Below, piece after piece: positions 25,401 to 32,429 of a stretch of DNA of 64,000 nt. Numbering within the stretch: the stretch's first letter is position 1; every line of letters begins with the position of its first letter. Source of the DNA: Pogonophryne albipinna (lineage: Eukaryota; Chordata; Actinopteri; Perciformes; Artedidraconidae); the NCBI GenBank assembly GCA_028583405.1, contig CM053260.1, forward strand, positions 23,470,647 through 23,534,646, written 5' to 3'. The notes below the pieces were generated by a model. It saw only the letters and a list, made by a program, of their open reading frames with translations. It was not told the DNA's origin and ran no database searches. Both the position numbers and the translations under genes were made by a program.

Positions 25401-27905
25401 ATATGTCCAAAACTCAGCTGCCCGCTTGCTCACCTCCACCCGACGCTCCGACCACATCACCCCTATCCTCCATGACCTCCACTGGCTCCCCATCAAACAC
25501 CGCATTGACTTTAAAATATTACTTTTCACTTTCAAAGCCCTCAACAACCTTGCCCCCCCTACCTCTGCGACCTCATCCAACGACACAACCCCACCCATCG
25601 CCTCAGGTCTGCTGAAGCTAACCTACTGCAGCCCATCAGGACAAAGCTCCGGACCTGGGGTGACAGGGCCTTCGCAGCATCCTCCCCCACACTCTGGAAC
25701 TCCCTCCCCAGCCACGTCAGATCCGCCAACACTCTCACACCATTCAAACAATCCCTCAAAACTCACCTTTTCACTCTTGCCTTCAACTAACCCCTTGCCC
25801 TTATTCCTCCTAGCTTAGCACTATCTACTTTTGTTGTTATTTTTGTTTTACTTGCTTGTAAGCGCTTTGAGCACCAGGAAAAGCGCTTTATAAATGTAAT
25901 GTATTATTATTAGTCTAGTACCAGGAGTCGAATCTAGTACCAGGAGTCGAGTCTAGTACCAGGAGCAGTGGGCAGCTATTGTACAGCGCCCGGGGAGCAA
26001 TGGGAGTGAGGGGGGAAGGGGGGTGTCACCACGGCAGGGCAGGAGGTGAACTGGGACCTCTCCAAGTAGCAGTCCACACTCCATATTTTAGGTCTGGTCG
26101 GGGACTTGAACCGGCGACCCTACAGCTCCCAGTCCAAGCCCCTACTGACTGAGCCACTATCTTTATAGACATTTATTTGTGGGTTCCATTGAAATGTCAT
26201 CTTGTCAATAGTTTAAAGTTAAATGAAGGATTTTCCATCTCCAAATGATTAGAAATTGTATGAATCTTTTTATAGTTATCCTGCTTTTCTGTTTCATCAC
26301 TTGTTTTAGTTTTCTGTTTGAGAATAATCCGTTTTTTTTCCTTTAGATCGATACTAAAAGGGACCAGCTCGTTGATGCCAAGAGAGATGTTAAGAGCTCC
26401 AAGGCAGACGCTAAAGTACGGAGAGATGAGAAATCCAAAAAGTAAGACTCTAAAATGTTTTCTCTGGTCAAACGTCATCCTCCCAGCTCAGCCCTGTTCT
26501 CCAGTCCTGACCTGTGTTGCTCTGCAGGTCTGTGGAGGCCAAGAAGAAGGCTCTGGAGCGGATAGAGGACCAGCTGATGAAGCTGGAGGTGCAGGCGACC
26601 GACCGCGAGGAGAACAAGCAGATCGCTCTCGGCACCTCCAAGCTCAACTACCTGGACCCTCGCATCTCCGTGGCTTGGTAAGATAATGTTGAAAAGTTGT
26701 TCTTAAAGAGTCCTTATTATTTTCTCTTCCTGTAGAGCAGGGGGGTCAAACTCAAATACACTGTGGGCCAAAATAAAAAATTGGTACTAGTCGAGGGCCG
26801 GACTGGTTCAATGTTTATTGCAAAACGTATTGAAATGAACTTATTGCACATATTAAACCTGGAACTAACAAAGCTTAAATGATTGCCTATAAAAACAACA
26901 TTAAACATTAAATAATCAGTTTCATTCATTTCTTATGGCTCTATCTGCAGCTTTTCCGCAGACATTTCTTATGATTACATTTTCCCACAGGCCCACAACA
27001 GCTTCAAAAAAACTATTTCCCTCAAAGAACAAACCAAACATGCCCTGTTGTCGTGAGAGAGAAAGTGCAGAAGGAAACATCCATTGAGCTCAGTGTGCTG
27101 CTCTGTGATGCTAGTTCAGATACTTGGCATCTCATCTTAGGTGCAAGTTCATCAATGTTTGGGCTCAGGCTCTGAGCTGAGGAAACCCTCAGGATGGAGT
27201 GAAGGTGTGCGTGCAACATACCGGCGGGGCAGATCTAATAGTAATTAAAAATTATCCTGCGGGCCGAAATTAAATCCACCAAGGGCCTGATTTGGCCCCC
27301 GGGCCTTGAGTTTGACACATGTGCTGTAGAGTGTTATATAGGCTTGTGTGCATGTAAATGGTCTGCAAAGGCTGAAATCCCAAAGTTCGGTGTTGGCTAG
27401 CGCTCCAACAAATTGTACGTCATAGTCTAAGGCCCAGCTAACCAATCAGAGCAGACTGGGCTCTGGTTTCAGACAAAGGCAGTATGAGAAAGATGAAGCC
27501 CTTTTTGAACATTTAAAGCATGAAAACATGTCACAGCAGAGGCACAAAATACAAATAGGAAGCTGTAAGAAGGCAGTATTATTTCATCTTTAAGATCATT
27601 TCTGACAAGTTTAGCCTTAAGAGATACATTTGAAAAGGGGAGATGAAGGTGAAAGGTCACACTAGGTTGTCAGGTTAGGGACCAGAGGCGGGATCAAACC
27701 CACGTCTGATGTAGCATGAACTGAGCCCCAGTACAATGACCCAAACTATTCAACCTTACCTGGTTCCTTTTTTAATAATACACCTTTTCTTTTGTCTCCC
27801 AGGTGTAAGAAGTGGGACATTCCCGTGGAGAAGATCTACAACAAAACCCAGCGCGAGAAGTTTGCCTGGGCCATGGACATGGCAGAGGAGGACTATGAAT
27901 TTTAA
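4419..27905 (+). CDS. top1: DNA topoisomerase I (type IB), complete, 21 coding exons
   Basis: Exons: 4419-4451, 4914-4938, 7053-7149, 7291-7399, 9042-9094, 9192-9281, 9399-9471, 9625-9713, 9855-9970, 10574-10695, 10777-10899, 12062-12249, 12329-12473, 13025-13168, 13308-13493, 13764-13832, 13977-14091, 14189-14316, 26347-26441, 26528-26677, 27803-27905. All junctions are GT/AG and keep frame: 2253 nt, 750 residues (human 765). The enzyme nicks one DNA strand through a 3'-phosphotyrosyl bond and relaxes supercoils in the nucleus. Seen in order: a Lys/His/Asp-rich N-terminal domain (about 1-185); the core beginning near [13 protein letters not shown]; a coiled linker ([17 protein letters not shown]); and the C-terminal domain with [14 protein letters not shown], whose catalytic Tyr is residue 708. 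By a constant offset of 15 from human numbering, the other active-site residues are R473, K517, R575 (KVFRTFNAS) and H617 ([10 protein letters not shown]). Intron 18 is a 12-kb transposon trap. A teleost top1a/top1b assignment cannot be made here. Confidence 0.97.
7743..8505. mobile_element. TTAA-site non-autonomous DNA element (AGGTCCCATG ends)
   Basis: It is bounded by TTAA at 7743-7746 and 8502-8505. The element starts AGGTCCCATGTCGTGC and ends CATGACATGGGACCT, a clear terminal inverted repeat. TTAA target duplication is typical of piggyBac and Kolobok superfamilies. There is no transposase. A G10 run lies at about 8333-8342. It sits in top1 intron 4. Internal phrases (GCATGTAAACGGTCTGCAGAG; ACCAATCGGAGC) recur in degraded form at about 27330 and 30130. 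Confidence 0.85.
8593..8799 (+). mobile_element. tRNA-derived SINE, copy 1
   Basis: The 5' head has an A-box-like TGGCGCAGTGGGT and a degenerate B box (TTTCAAACCCCACTG). These are followed by TCGTTGTGTCCCTGGGCAAG and the 3' tail CGCTTTGGATAAAAGCGTCT, which is shared with fish L2-type LINEs. Two more copies occur at 54052 and 56410. It lies in top1 intron 4 in sense orientation. Confidence 0.85.
10016..10524. mobile_element. hAT-like non-autonomous element (CAGGT...CCCTG)
   Basis: It starts CAGGTTGTCCGCGGGG and ends CATATACCCTG. It is flanked by a TATAGC direct repeat (10010-10015 and 10525-10530). The interior has repeated AAAAGTATTAAA and GTCTTAAAA blocks at the two ends. hAT elements usually make 8-bp duplications, so the 6-bp match leaves the class uncertain. 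It fills top1 intron 9. Confidence 0.6.
11218..11712. mobile_element. hAT-like non-autonomous element (TAGGGCTG...CGCCCTA)
   Basis: It starts TAGGGCTGTACCCGAATATTCG-like and ends CCGAATATCCGGAGACCGCCCTA-like, an imperfect inverted repeat. It is flanked by CTTGCCAC and CTATCCAC, 6 of 8 bases alike, consistent with an aged 8-bp duplication. It lies in top1 intron 11 and has no ORF. Confidence 0.6.
14641..17033. mobile_element. 2.4-kb TTAA-site DNA element (GGCGAGACAC ends)
   Basis: TTAA lies at 14641-14644 and 17030-17033. The ends are GGCGAGACACGGC and GGGGTGTCTCGCC, a near-perfect 10-bp inverted repeat. Subterminal inverted words also occur (AAGGCTTTTACAGAAGGG at about 16624 and its complement at about 16763). 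There is no transposase ORF. It carries the hAT-like element at 15381-16598. It is classed as piggyBac/Kolobok-like by target site only. Confidence 0.8.
15381..16598. mobile_element. hAT-like element (CAGGGGTAGACATTA...TAATGTCGAGCCCTG)
   Basis: The terminal inverted repeats CAGGGGTAGACATTA and TAATGTCGAGCCCTG agree at 13 of 15 bases. Subterminal CTGGCCC/GGGCCAG blocks are repeated inside each end. A CTGTTA direct repeat flanks it (15375-15380, 16599-16604). No full transposase is visible. It is the innermost layer of the nested insertions. Confidence 0.7.
17034..17275. repeat. Minisatellite of about 31-33 bp, roughly 8 units
   Basis: The unit is built from AAAAGTAGAAGTACTCAGG followed by TCTTGTACTTAAT. 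It repeats with few changes, the later units having GAGT in place of AAT. It appears to be an expansion of the MITE's own terminal sequence, since single copies of the unit are found at other copies of the family. Confidence 0.85.
18003..18523. mobile_element. hAT-like element (CAGGGGTGTCAAACTC), copy 1
   Basis: The perfect 16-bp inverted ends CAGGGGTGTCAAACTC and GAGTTTGACACCCCTG are flanked by an exact 8-bp duplication CTTTAGCG (17995-18002, 18524-18531). GGCCCG-rich subterminal blocks are present. The 521-bp element is non-autonomous. The intact ends suggest it is young. Confidence 0.9.
18740..18857 (-). mobile_element. SINE, second family, 3' part (split by the LINE)
   Basis: The phrase TTCTCTGCATTTAACCCATC is typical of a dispersed fish SINE. 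The matching tRNA-like head lies at 25966-26160 beyond the LINE, in minus-strand orientation. The tract ends in repeats of TCTAGTACCAGGAG, at which the LINE starts. Confidence 0.65.
19770..20420 (+). pseudogene. LINE ORF2 remnant: apurinic-type endonuclease domain
   Basis: Conceptual translation shows endonuclease landmarks in order: [51 protein letters not shown], then after a frameshift [10 protein letters not shown] and [10 protein letters not shown]. These correspond to the Asn, Glu, Asp/Asn and terminal SDH motifs of the EEP nuclease fold. A frameshift near 20140 and another near 20325 break the frame. The nearest recognisable relatives are L2/CR1-group elements of fish. Confidence 0.85.
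20811..20941. repeat. Dispersed fish repeat inserted in the LINE (TTTATTTATATAGCC...)
   Basis: AATCAATCAATGTTTATTTA leads into ATATAGCCAATATCACAAATG, then CCTTAGACCCTCACATCG. The same family occurs in longer form at 22772-23075. LINE coding words resume directly after it ([15 protein letters not shown]), so it is an insertion. The superfamily is not assigned. Confidence 0.7.
22155..22330 (-). repeat. Inverted duplicate of the LINE/element right junction
   Basis: The reverse complement of this segment matches 23665-23845. It contains the element tip (TGGGATTAGTTTTG), about 90 bp of LINE coding sequence (GGAGATTTTATCCATGGGG etc.) and the tip of the small hAT element beyond (TTCCCATCCCTAGTTGCCGTG). 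It therefore copies sequence from outside the long-inverted-repeat element into its interior. Confidence 0.8.
22772..23075 (+). repeat. Dispersed fish repeat, longer copy (TTTATTTATATAGCAC...)
   Basis: CAAGTTTTATTTATATAGCA is followed by GCCAAAGTGCTGTACAT, ACCCTCACATCGTACAAGG, GGGAGAAACCTCAGGGAGAG and CCCAGGACGGACAGAC. It is the same family as 20811-20941 and a recurring teleost repeat. It lies inside the long-inverted-repeat element. Confidence 0.75.
23822..24155. mobile_element. Small hAT MITE (TAGGGATGGG...CCCATCCCTA)
   Basis: The ends TAGGGATGGGAA and TTCCCATCCCTA form a perfect 12-bp inverted repeat. The flanks ACGGCAAC (23814-23821) and ACGCCAAC (24156-24163) match at 7 of 8 bases, as an hAT duplication would. 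The 334-bp element interrupts the LINE between its linker and RT regions. Confidence 0.88.
24170..25085 (+). pseudogene. LINE ORF2 remnant: reverse transcriptase domain with YADH in place of YADD
   Basis: RT blocks can be read in order: [79 protein letters not shown] and [10 protein letters not shown]. The canonical YADD active-site box is YADH here, so the second catalytic Asp is missing. A stop codon follows LINRL near 24747, a frameshift or stop follows LNCD near 25093, and degenerate ORF2 sequence runs on to about 25800. Order and wording match L2-clade elements. Confidence 0.9.
25912..26160 (-). mobile_element. SINE, second family, tRNA-like head (split by the LINE)
   Basis: On the minus strand it begins TGGCTCAGTCAGTAGGGGC (A box) and continues to GTCGCCGGTTCAAGTCCCCG (B box). 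It then runs through AGCGCCCGGGGAGC-type body sequence on the plus strand. Two to three TCTAGTACCAGGAG repeats join it to the LINE tail. With 18740-18857 it forms one SINE disrupted by the LINE. Confidence 0.75.
26738..27323. mobile_element. hAT-like element (CAGGGGGGTCAAACTC), copy 2
   Basis: It starts CAGGGGGGTCAAACTCAAAT and ends TTGAGTTTGACACATGTG. It is flanked by an exact 8-bp duplication CTGTAGAG (26730-26737, 27324-27331). The ends are those of the element at 18003-18523 with a few changes, so it is an older member of that family. It lies in top1 intron 20. Confidence 0.88.
27332..27560. repeat. Degraded TTAA-type element fragment
   Basis: Words such as GCATGTAAATGGTCTGCAAAG, AACCAATCAGAGCA and GGGCTCTGGTTTCAGACA match the elements at 7743-8505 and 30070-30440. 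No terminal repeats remain. Confidence 0.5.
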
Positions 27906-29135
27906 AATGTGGTTTTATCTATGACACACTCGTTTTTTTTATCGGATACTTGTTTTTTAGCCTAACCGAACTTCGCTCGATGGCCAGACCCCGATCAGGA
28001 ATTTTCGACAGTTTGAGCAGAGAAGGCAGCGATGGAGGAGGAGGCCATGATGACGTGGCAGAAGGGGGTTGTGGGTAGTCTTAAATGTCTGATCTGAGAT
28101 CAGGCATCAAGGCTGAACTATACCCTCGACCGAGCATCAAGGCTTTAGCCCCCGTAAGTGGAAGATCTTTGTACCTTCTTGTCTCTCTCCCTCCGCGGGG
28201 ACGAAGCCTGACGATGCCTGAACTCTGTGGTCCTATAGCTACTGTATTCAGCAAAAAAAAGGCTTTGTATCATTTTAATTTTCTCTGTTCACTTGCTTTG
28301 TATTTTAGCCCTCCCATGTATTATTAATGAATTCTATATTTTGATAGACAAAGTTAAATCAAATGAATTCCTTAACTACACCCACGCGCCTTTCGAGGAA
28401 ATGGAAATGTGAGCTTGAGGTGTGTGTGTGTGTGTGTGTGTGCATGAGCGTGTGTGTGTATGAGGGGTTCGGCCATGGATTTGTTTGGGTGAATATTTCA
28501 AACTGGACTATGTTGTTGTTTAGCATGACAGAGGATGTCTGGGCAGGCAGAGGGGAGGAAATACTGCAACCATGTCAATATTTACTTAAGCAAGCAGAAT
28601 GTGAATATTTAGTTTTACCACCTCCATCAGGGACTTATTTTTCAGTGTAAATGTGAACCAATCATTTGTACGCATCCTCCGAATCTATCTGCAGCGCTCT
28701 GTCTACATCTGATTTTAACTTAATTTAACAATTCAACATTTTAAAAAACACAAACGCCCGCATATGTTACTTGAAGATAATGCTATGATAATGTATTTAA
28801 AGTCATTTTAAATGGAAAGTGTTTTTCTTCCCAGAAAAGAATATGTGAGGGATATCAACTTTGCCAAAAAAAAAAAAAATCACCAATCTGTTACAATTTA
28901 GGCAGGTTTTTTTTTAATTGTGTAAAGATTGAGGATGAAATAATAATGTAACATTCAATGTGAATTATCAGTTCATTTTATTCCACTTTTTATGATAGGA
29001 AATTTGATGTTTGTAGCTGTAAAGTCAGAACATCCTATTCCTGTTTTACCCTGTTGTCATAGCCTTTGATCATGTTTTATTTGAGTTTTATGCTCTTTGT
29101 AGGTTGAAAAATGAATAAAATCCTACAATTAAACA
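27906..29135 (+). other. top1 3' UTR with poly(A) signal
   Basis: The sequence follows the TAA stop (27903-27905). It is AT-rich, has a (GT)n tract near 28420-28460, and ends at AATAAA 29114-29119 in an A-rich context. There are no exon signals. The extent is inferred from the signal. Confidence 0.7.
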
Positions 29136-29294
29136 CACTTGTGATTTATTTACTTTCACACTTCAATTTATCTTAAGTTTGTACATTTATAGAAAGTTGA
29201 TTCTTAAGTGTTTTTCTCACACAAACACATTTTTATTTCTCACCTTAAGAGGCCCAATTCTGCTTTTTGCAAGTGTTTCCTTTCCTGTACAGCG

Positions 29295-29420
29295 TTTCGT
29301 TTTTGTGCAAGCGGGTCCAGGCCACCGACCACGAGGGCAACAAGCTAAATTGCTCTCAGTGCTTCCAAGCTGAACTACTTGGCATCTCTGTGGCTTGGTA
29401 AAATAATCTTGAAATGGCTT
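29295..29420 (+). pseudogene. Degenerate partial duplicate of top1 exon 20
   Basis: The segment parallels 26582-26700. Shared words include CGACCACGAGG (CGACCGCGAGG in the gene), CTCCAAGCT-type sequence, AACTACTTGG, then TCTGTGGCTTGGTAAAATAA (TCCGTGGCTTGGTAAGATAA in the gene). An 8-bp deletion removes the codons around DPR, and other indels break the frame. The match runs through the splice donor into the intron, so it arose by DNA duplication and not by reverse transcription. It lies about 160 bp beyond the top1 poly(A) signal. Confidence 0.8.
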
Positions 29421-29439
29421 TCTTTTTTTACCCTCCTGT

Positions 29440-29960
29440 TATATTCGTTTTTTGTAACAGCAATAACCATCGTGGGTCAATTTGACCCAGTGCATGTTTA
29501 ATTATCCAAAAATGGTCAGAAGCCCCAAAATCCAGATTTTTTTTTGTAGATAGTTTGTACCTTTTTATTACTATCAATTAAATCAATATTTAGTGCAATT
29601 GTGTTATCTCACAGATCATGGTTCCATTAGAATAAGTCACTCGTTTTTCACAAAGCATACATTCAAACACATGTTTCTATTTTCTTTTTTACATTGGAAA
29701 AATCTTGATATAAAATACATTAGTTTTGCATTTTTAAATTACTTTCAAAATGTTCCAACTTTTTTTCCAATATGTTGATAGAGACGAGACACCTCTTCTG
29801 TTCAGGGTCAAATTGACCCGTTCTCTTAGAATCAAGCCAAATGAGTTATAAGGATTTGTATTGAAAGTATTTTATTGTAACAGCAATTAAGAACGTGTGT
29901 GTGTTCGAGTGGGGTAGTGTGTCCCCTTCTAGCCTCTACTGTCACTGCCAGGTCAGATTG
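29440..29960. repeat. Fish repeat with GGGTCAATTTGACCC palindromes
   Basis: It starts CTCCTGTTATATTCGTTTTT and contains GTGGGTCAATTTGACCCAG, then CAGGGTCAAATTGACCCG and CAGGTCAGATTGACCCG. It is a recurring teleost interspersed sequence. Boundaries are approximate and the class is unknown to me. Confidence 0.55.
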
Positions 29961-30069
29961 ACCCGAATACCATCTCTGTGATATAGATAAATATTTACCA
30001 GAGTGGTTAAAAGTTCACATTGCACCGTTGAGTCTTGACATATTGAAGAGATAAGAGATGTCCAAAGCC

Positions 30070-30440
30070 CCCGTTTAAAGAGGCCTTTTATGCTTTTGGG
30101 ATTATCCCTTCATGTAGTGTGTTAAGATACATTTGTTGCATGATCTGCAAAGGTTACAATCCTTGTTTCCTCCAGAGAGAGTTTCTCTCCCATTACCTGT
30201 CTGAAATTCCTCCATGGGACTGTTTGTCCTCTGTAACAGTGCCATAAATGTGATTGGCTAAGGGGTGGGACATCTCTGAGTTTGTGACCAATGGGCTCTG
30301 GTTTCAGACAGAGGGTGAAAAGCGGTGCTTTCAGCACAGGCACAAATAAAGAGCTTTTTGAACATAGTCACAGGCACATATTACAAATATGAACCTATAA
30401 ATGATACCCCAATCATTAGCATAATAGGACTAAAAAACAT
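30070..30440. repeat. Degraded TTAA-type element
   Basis: The left end GTTTAAAGAGGCCTTTTATG and the right end GCATAATAGGACTAAAAA are weakly inverted. The interior shares GATCTGCAAAGGTTACAATCC and GGGCTCTGGTTTCAGACAG with the elements at 7743 and 27332. The right-hand TTAA is no longer intact. Confidence 0.5.
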
Positions 30441-30941
30441 GCATAGAGGACTGAGATTATCAGCCTGTGAGGTGGGTTTAACAGCATTTAAAGACAAATG
30501 AACAGTACCAAGAATAAATTATATCCAATCCTAATAATTGAACTTCTCCTTATGGATGGATGTAGGTATTTAAAAAATGTCTCTGGTAACATCTGGCAGG
30601 CTTGAAGCATATTATTTGCCCACTTTATTAAATAAGACACCATCTGCATTCATACATAAGGCCTTATGCCTAATGATACACCTCGCAGACGATAAATAAA
30701 GGTCTTTCGGTCTGTAAAGTTTAAATATTTCCTCTGTATCTCAGCTCCTGGCACTAACTGTACTGCCAGCTGCTCTCCAGCAGGGGAGGCTGTGTGCATT
30801 CCTCCAGTGGATTACCTGCTACTTACTCAATCATCACTGAATAACTCGATTGCTATCCATGCACAACATCATTCATATTCACTCCTGGTGCAAGGTGCTG
30901 AAACAAAAATAATGAGGCGTGACTGCTTGGTGAGTATTCAG

Positions 30942-32429
30942 TTTATTCTGTAAAGATTCAGAAGTGTAGAAAGGATGATACAACAGTGCTTTATGATCAG
31001 ACTATTTCATAAAAGTTTTTTTTTTTTTTTTTTTTTTTTTAATGATCATAACACCGTAAGTCCAGATTCCATGTATCTCAAACCAAAATAAATTTGTAAC
31101 ATTCGACACAAGTGCATACACTGCTGGTAGGAGATTGACCTCCAATTTCACTTTGGATGGTATAGCACCGTTCTTAGCTATTAGCAGCTTGACAAAGATG
31201 CAGCTTCATAGGATTCATGTAGTGACTGTATGTTTATATGAACACAAGGAAATTCAGAGGAGAGCAATCCTCATTTGGCTCTCTAGCTAGCACAATATCT
31301 CACTCTGTCAGTGTCTAGGGATCAAATTGATAATTTCGCTTTAAACAACATTTCGCCAGTAACAATATTTGATACAATTACAGCTTAAAGTTAAACATCT
31401 CCAAGTGTACAGAAAGCAGCACAAGATTCTTTTCACAGATATAGACAAACAGTGACCATTGATGCACTGGCATATTTTTTTGTCTTTTTCCTTTTTTTCT
31501 GTTTTCAGGACAGCACGATAGCTGGAAAGCAAGTTTATGGACAGACAGGTCATATAAACACATGGACAGAGCTGAGTAAGGCAACGTTAGCGTGGCAGGA
31601 TTCTCTCTGTTCAGTTTGCAGGGCAGTGTAGTGTATTGATCTCCAGCGAGCGCTCAATACCTTTGCTGTGGGGCAGTGTGATTTTTAGCATTGCTGTCTT
31701 CATTAGTGCATTGTATATAGTCTTTTGCGTGTAGCTGTTCTGCAAAGTGATCACCAACATTTATACAGATCTAAATAAACCATGTTTGATTGCATCTGGA
31801 CTTACAGTGACTATAGAAGAGTAAATAGAATTGAAAAACCAAATAACGGAAAAAGTCAAATTCAAGGCAGTGCTGAAGTACTGGTTGCTAAAAAAGTAAA
31901 AAATATCACAAAGCCAACAATAACATTTCCTTGACACGTCTTTTTGTTTGTCCAGTCAGTACAAACCCTCTTTAGTGCAGTTTCAATCATATATATATAT
32001 ATATATATATTTCTCCCTCTCACCCAAACACAATATCTCGCGGCCCTATCCTATCTTCGCTCATTCAAGTCAGTTTTCCAGTCAGTGTGCGTCTTTTCTC
32101 GTTCTTTTCTTTGATCCCTCGTACTGACCTCATTGTGCACCCTCCCCACACAACCACAAAGAAGCATGAAAGGCTTAAACATCACAGGACTCAAAGGTGA
32201 GAAGTTCTTTCTTTTGACGATGGCAGGAAGTGATGGCAGATGGAGGAGGAGGAGGAGGAGGAGGCGGCGGAGGAGGAGGAGGAGGAAGAGGAGGGTTGGG
32301 GGGTATTCACAGTTACAGTCAGAGTCCATCGGTCCAGCTACAATCACATCTGCTGTCATTATGAACACTCTTGTTTAGACCTCGTCCAGGGGAGCGAGCC
32401 TTTAAAAACCTCTCGTTCCTCCGGCTTCA
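30942..32429 (-). other. Presumptive zhx3 3' UTR
   Basis: On the minus strand this follows the proposed zhx3 stop (32430-32432) and ends at AATAAA (plus-strand TTTATT 30942-30947). It is unique-looking sequence with no dispersed repeat. It contains a T25 run (31016-31040, A25 in the transcript), an (AT)n tract (31989-32010) and a (GGA)n tract at about 32241-32293, which is CCT-rich in the transcript. The assignment depends on the last-exon model. Confidence 0.5.

Larger units (their letters stand above)
18858..25911 (+). mobile_element. L2-clade non-LTR retrotransposon, near full length but defective, with insertions
   Basis: The layout is a 5' region, an endonuclease remnant (about 19770-20420), a reverse transcriptase remnant (about 24170-25085), a 3' region with an AAGCGCTTTATAAATG-type hairpin, and an (ATT)n tail. 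It is flanked on both sides by TCTAGTACCAGGAG repeats. Without its later insertions it would be about 3.9 kb. The family inserts by target-primed reverse transcription. This copy cannot be active because of frameshifts, stop codons and a changed RT catalytic motif. An (AT)n tract lies at 18983-19009. Confidence 0.9.
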
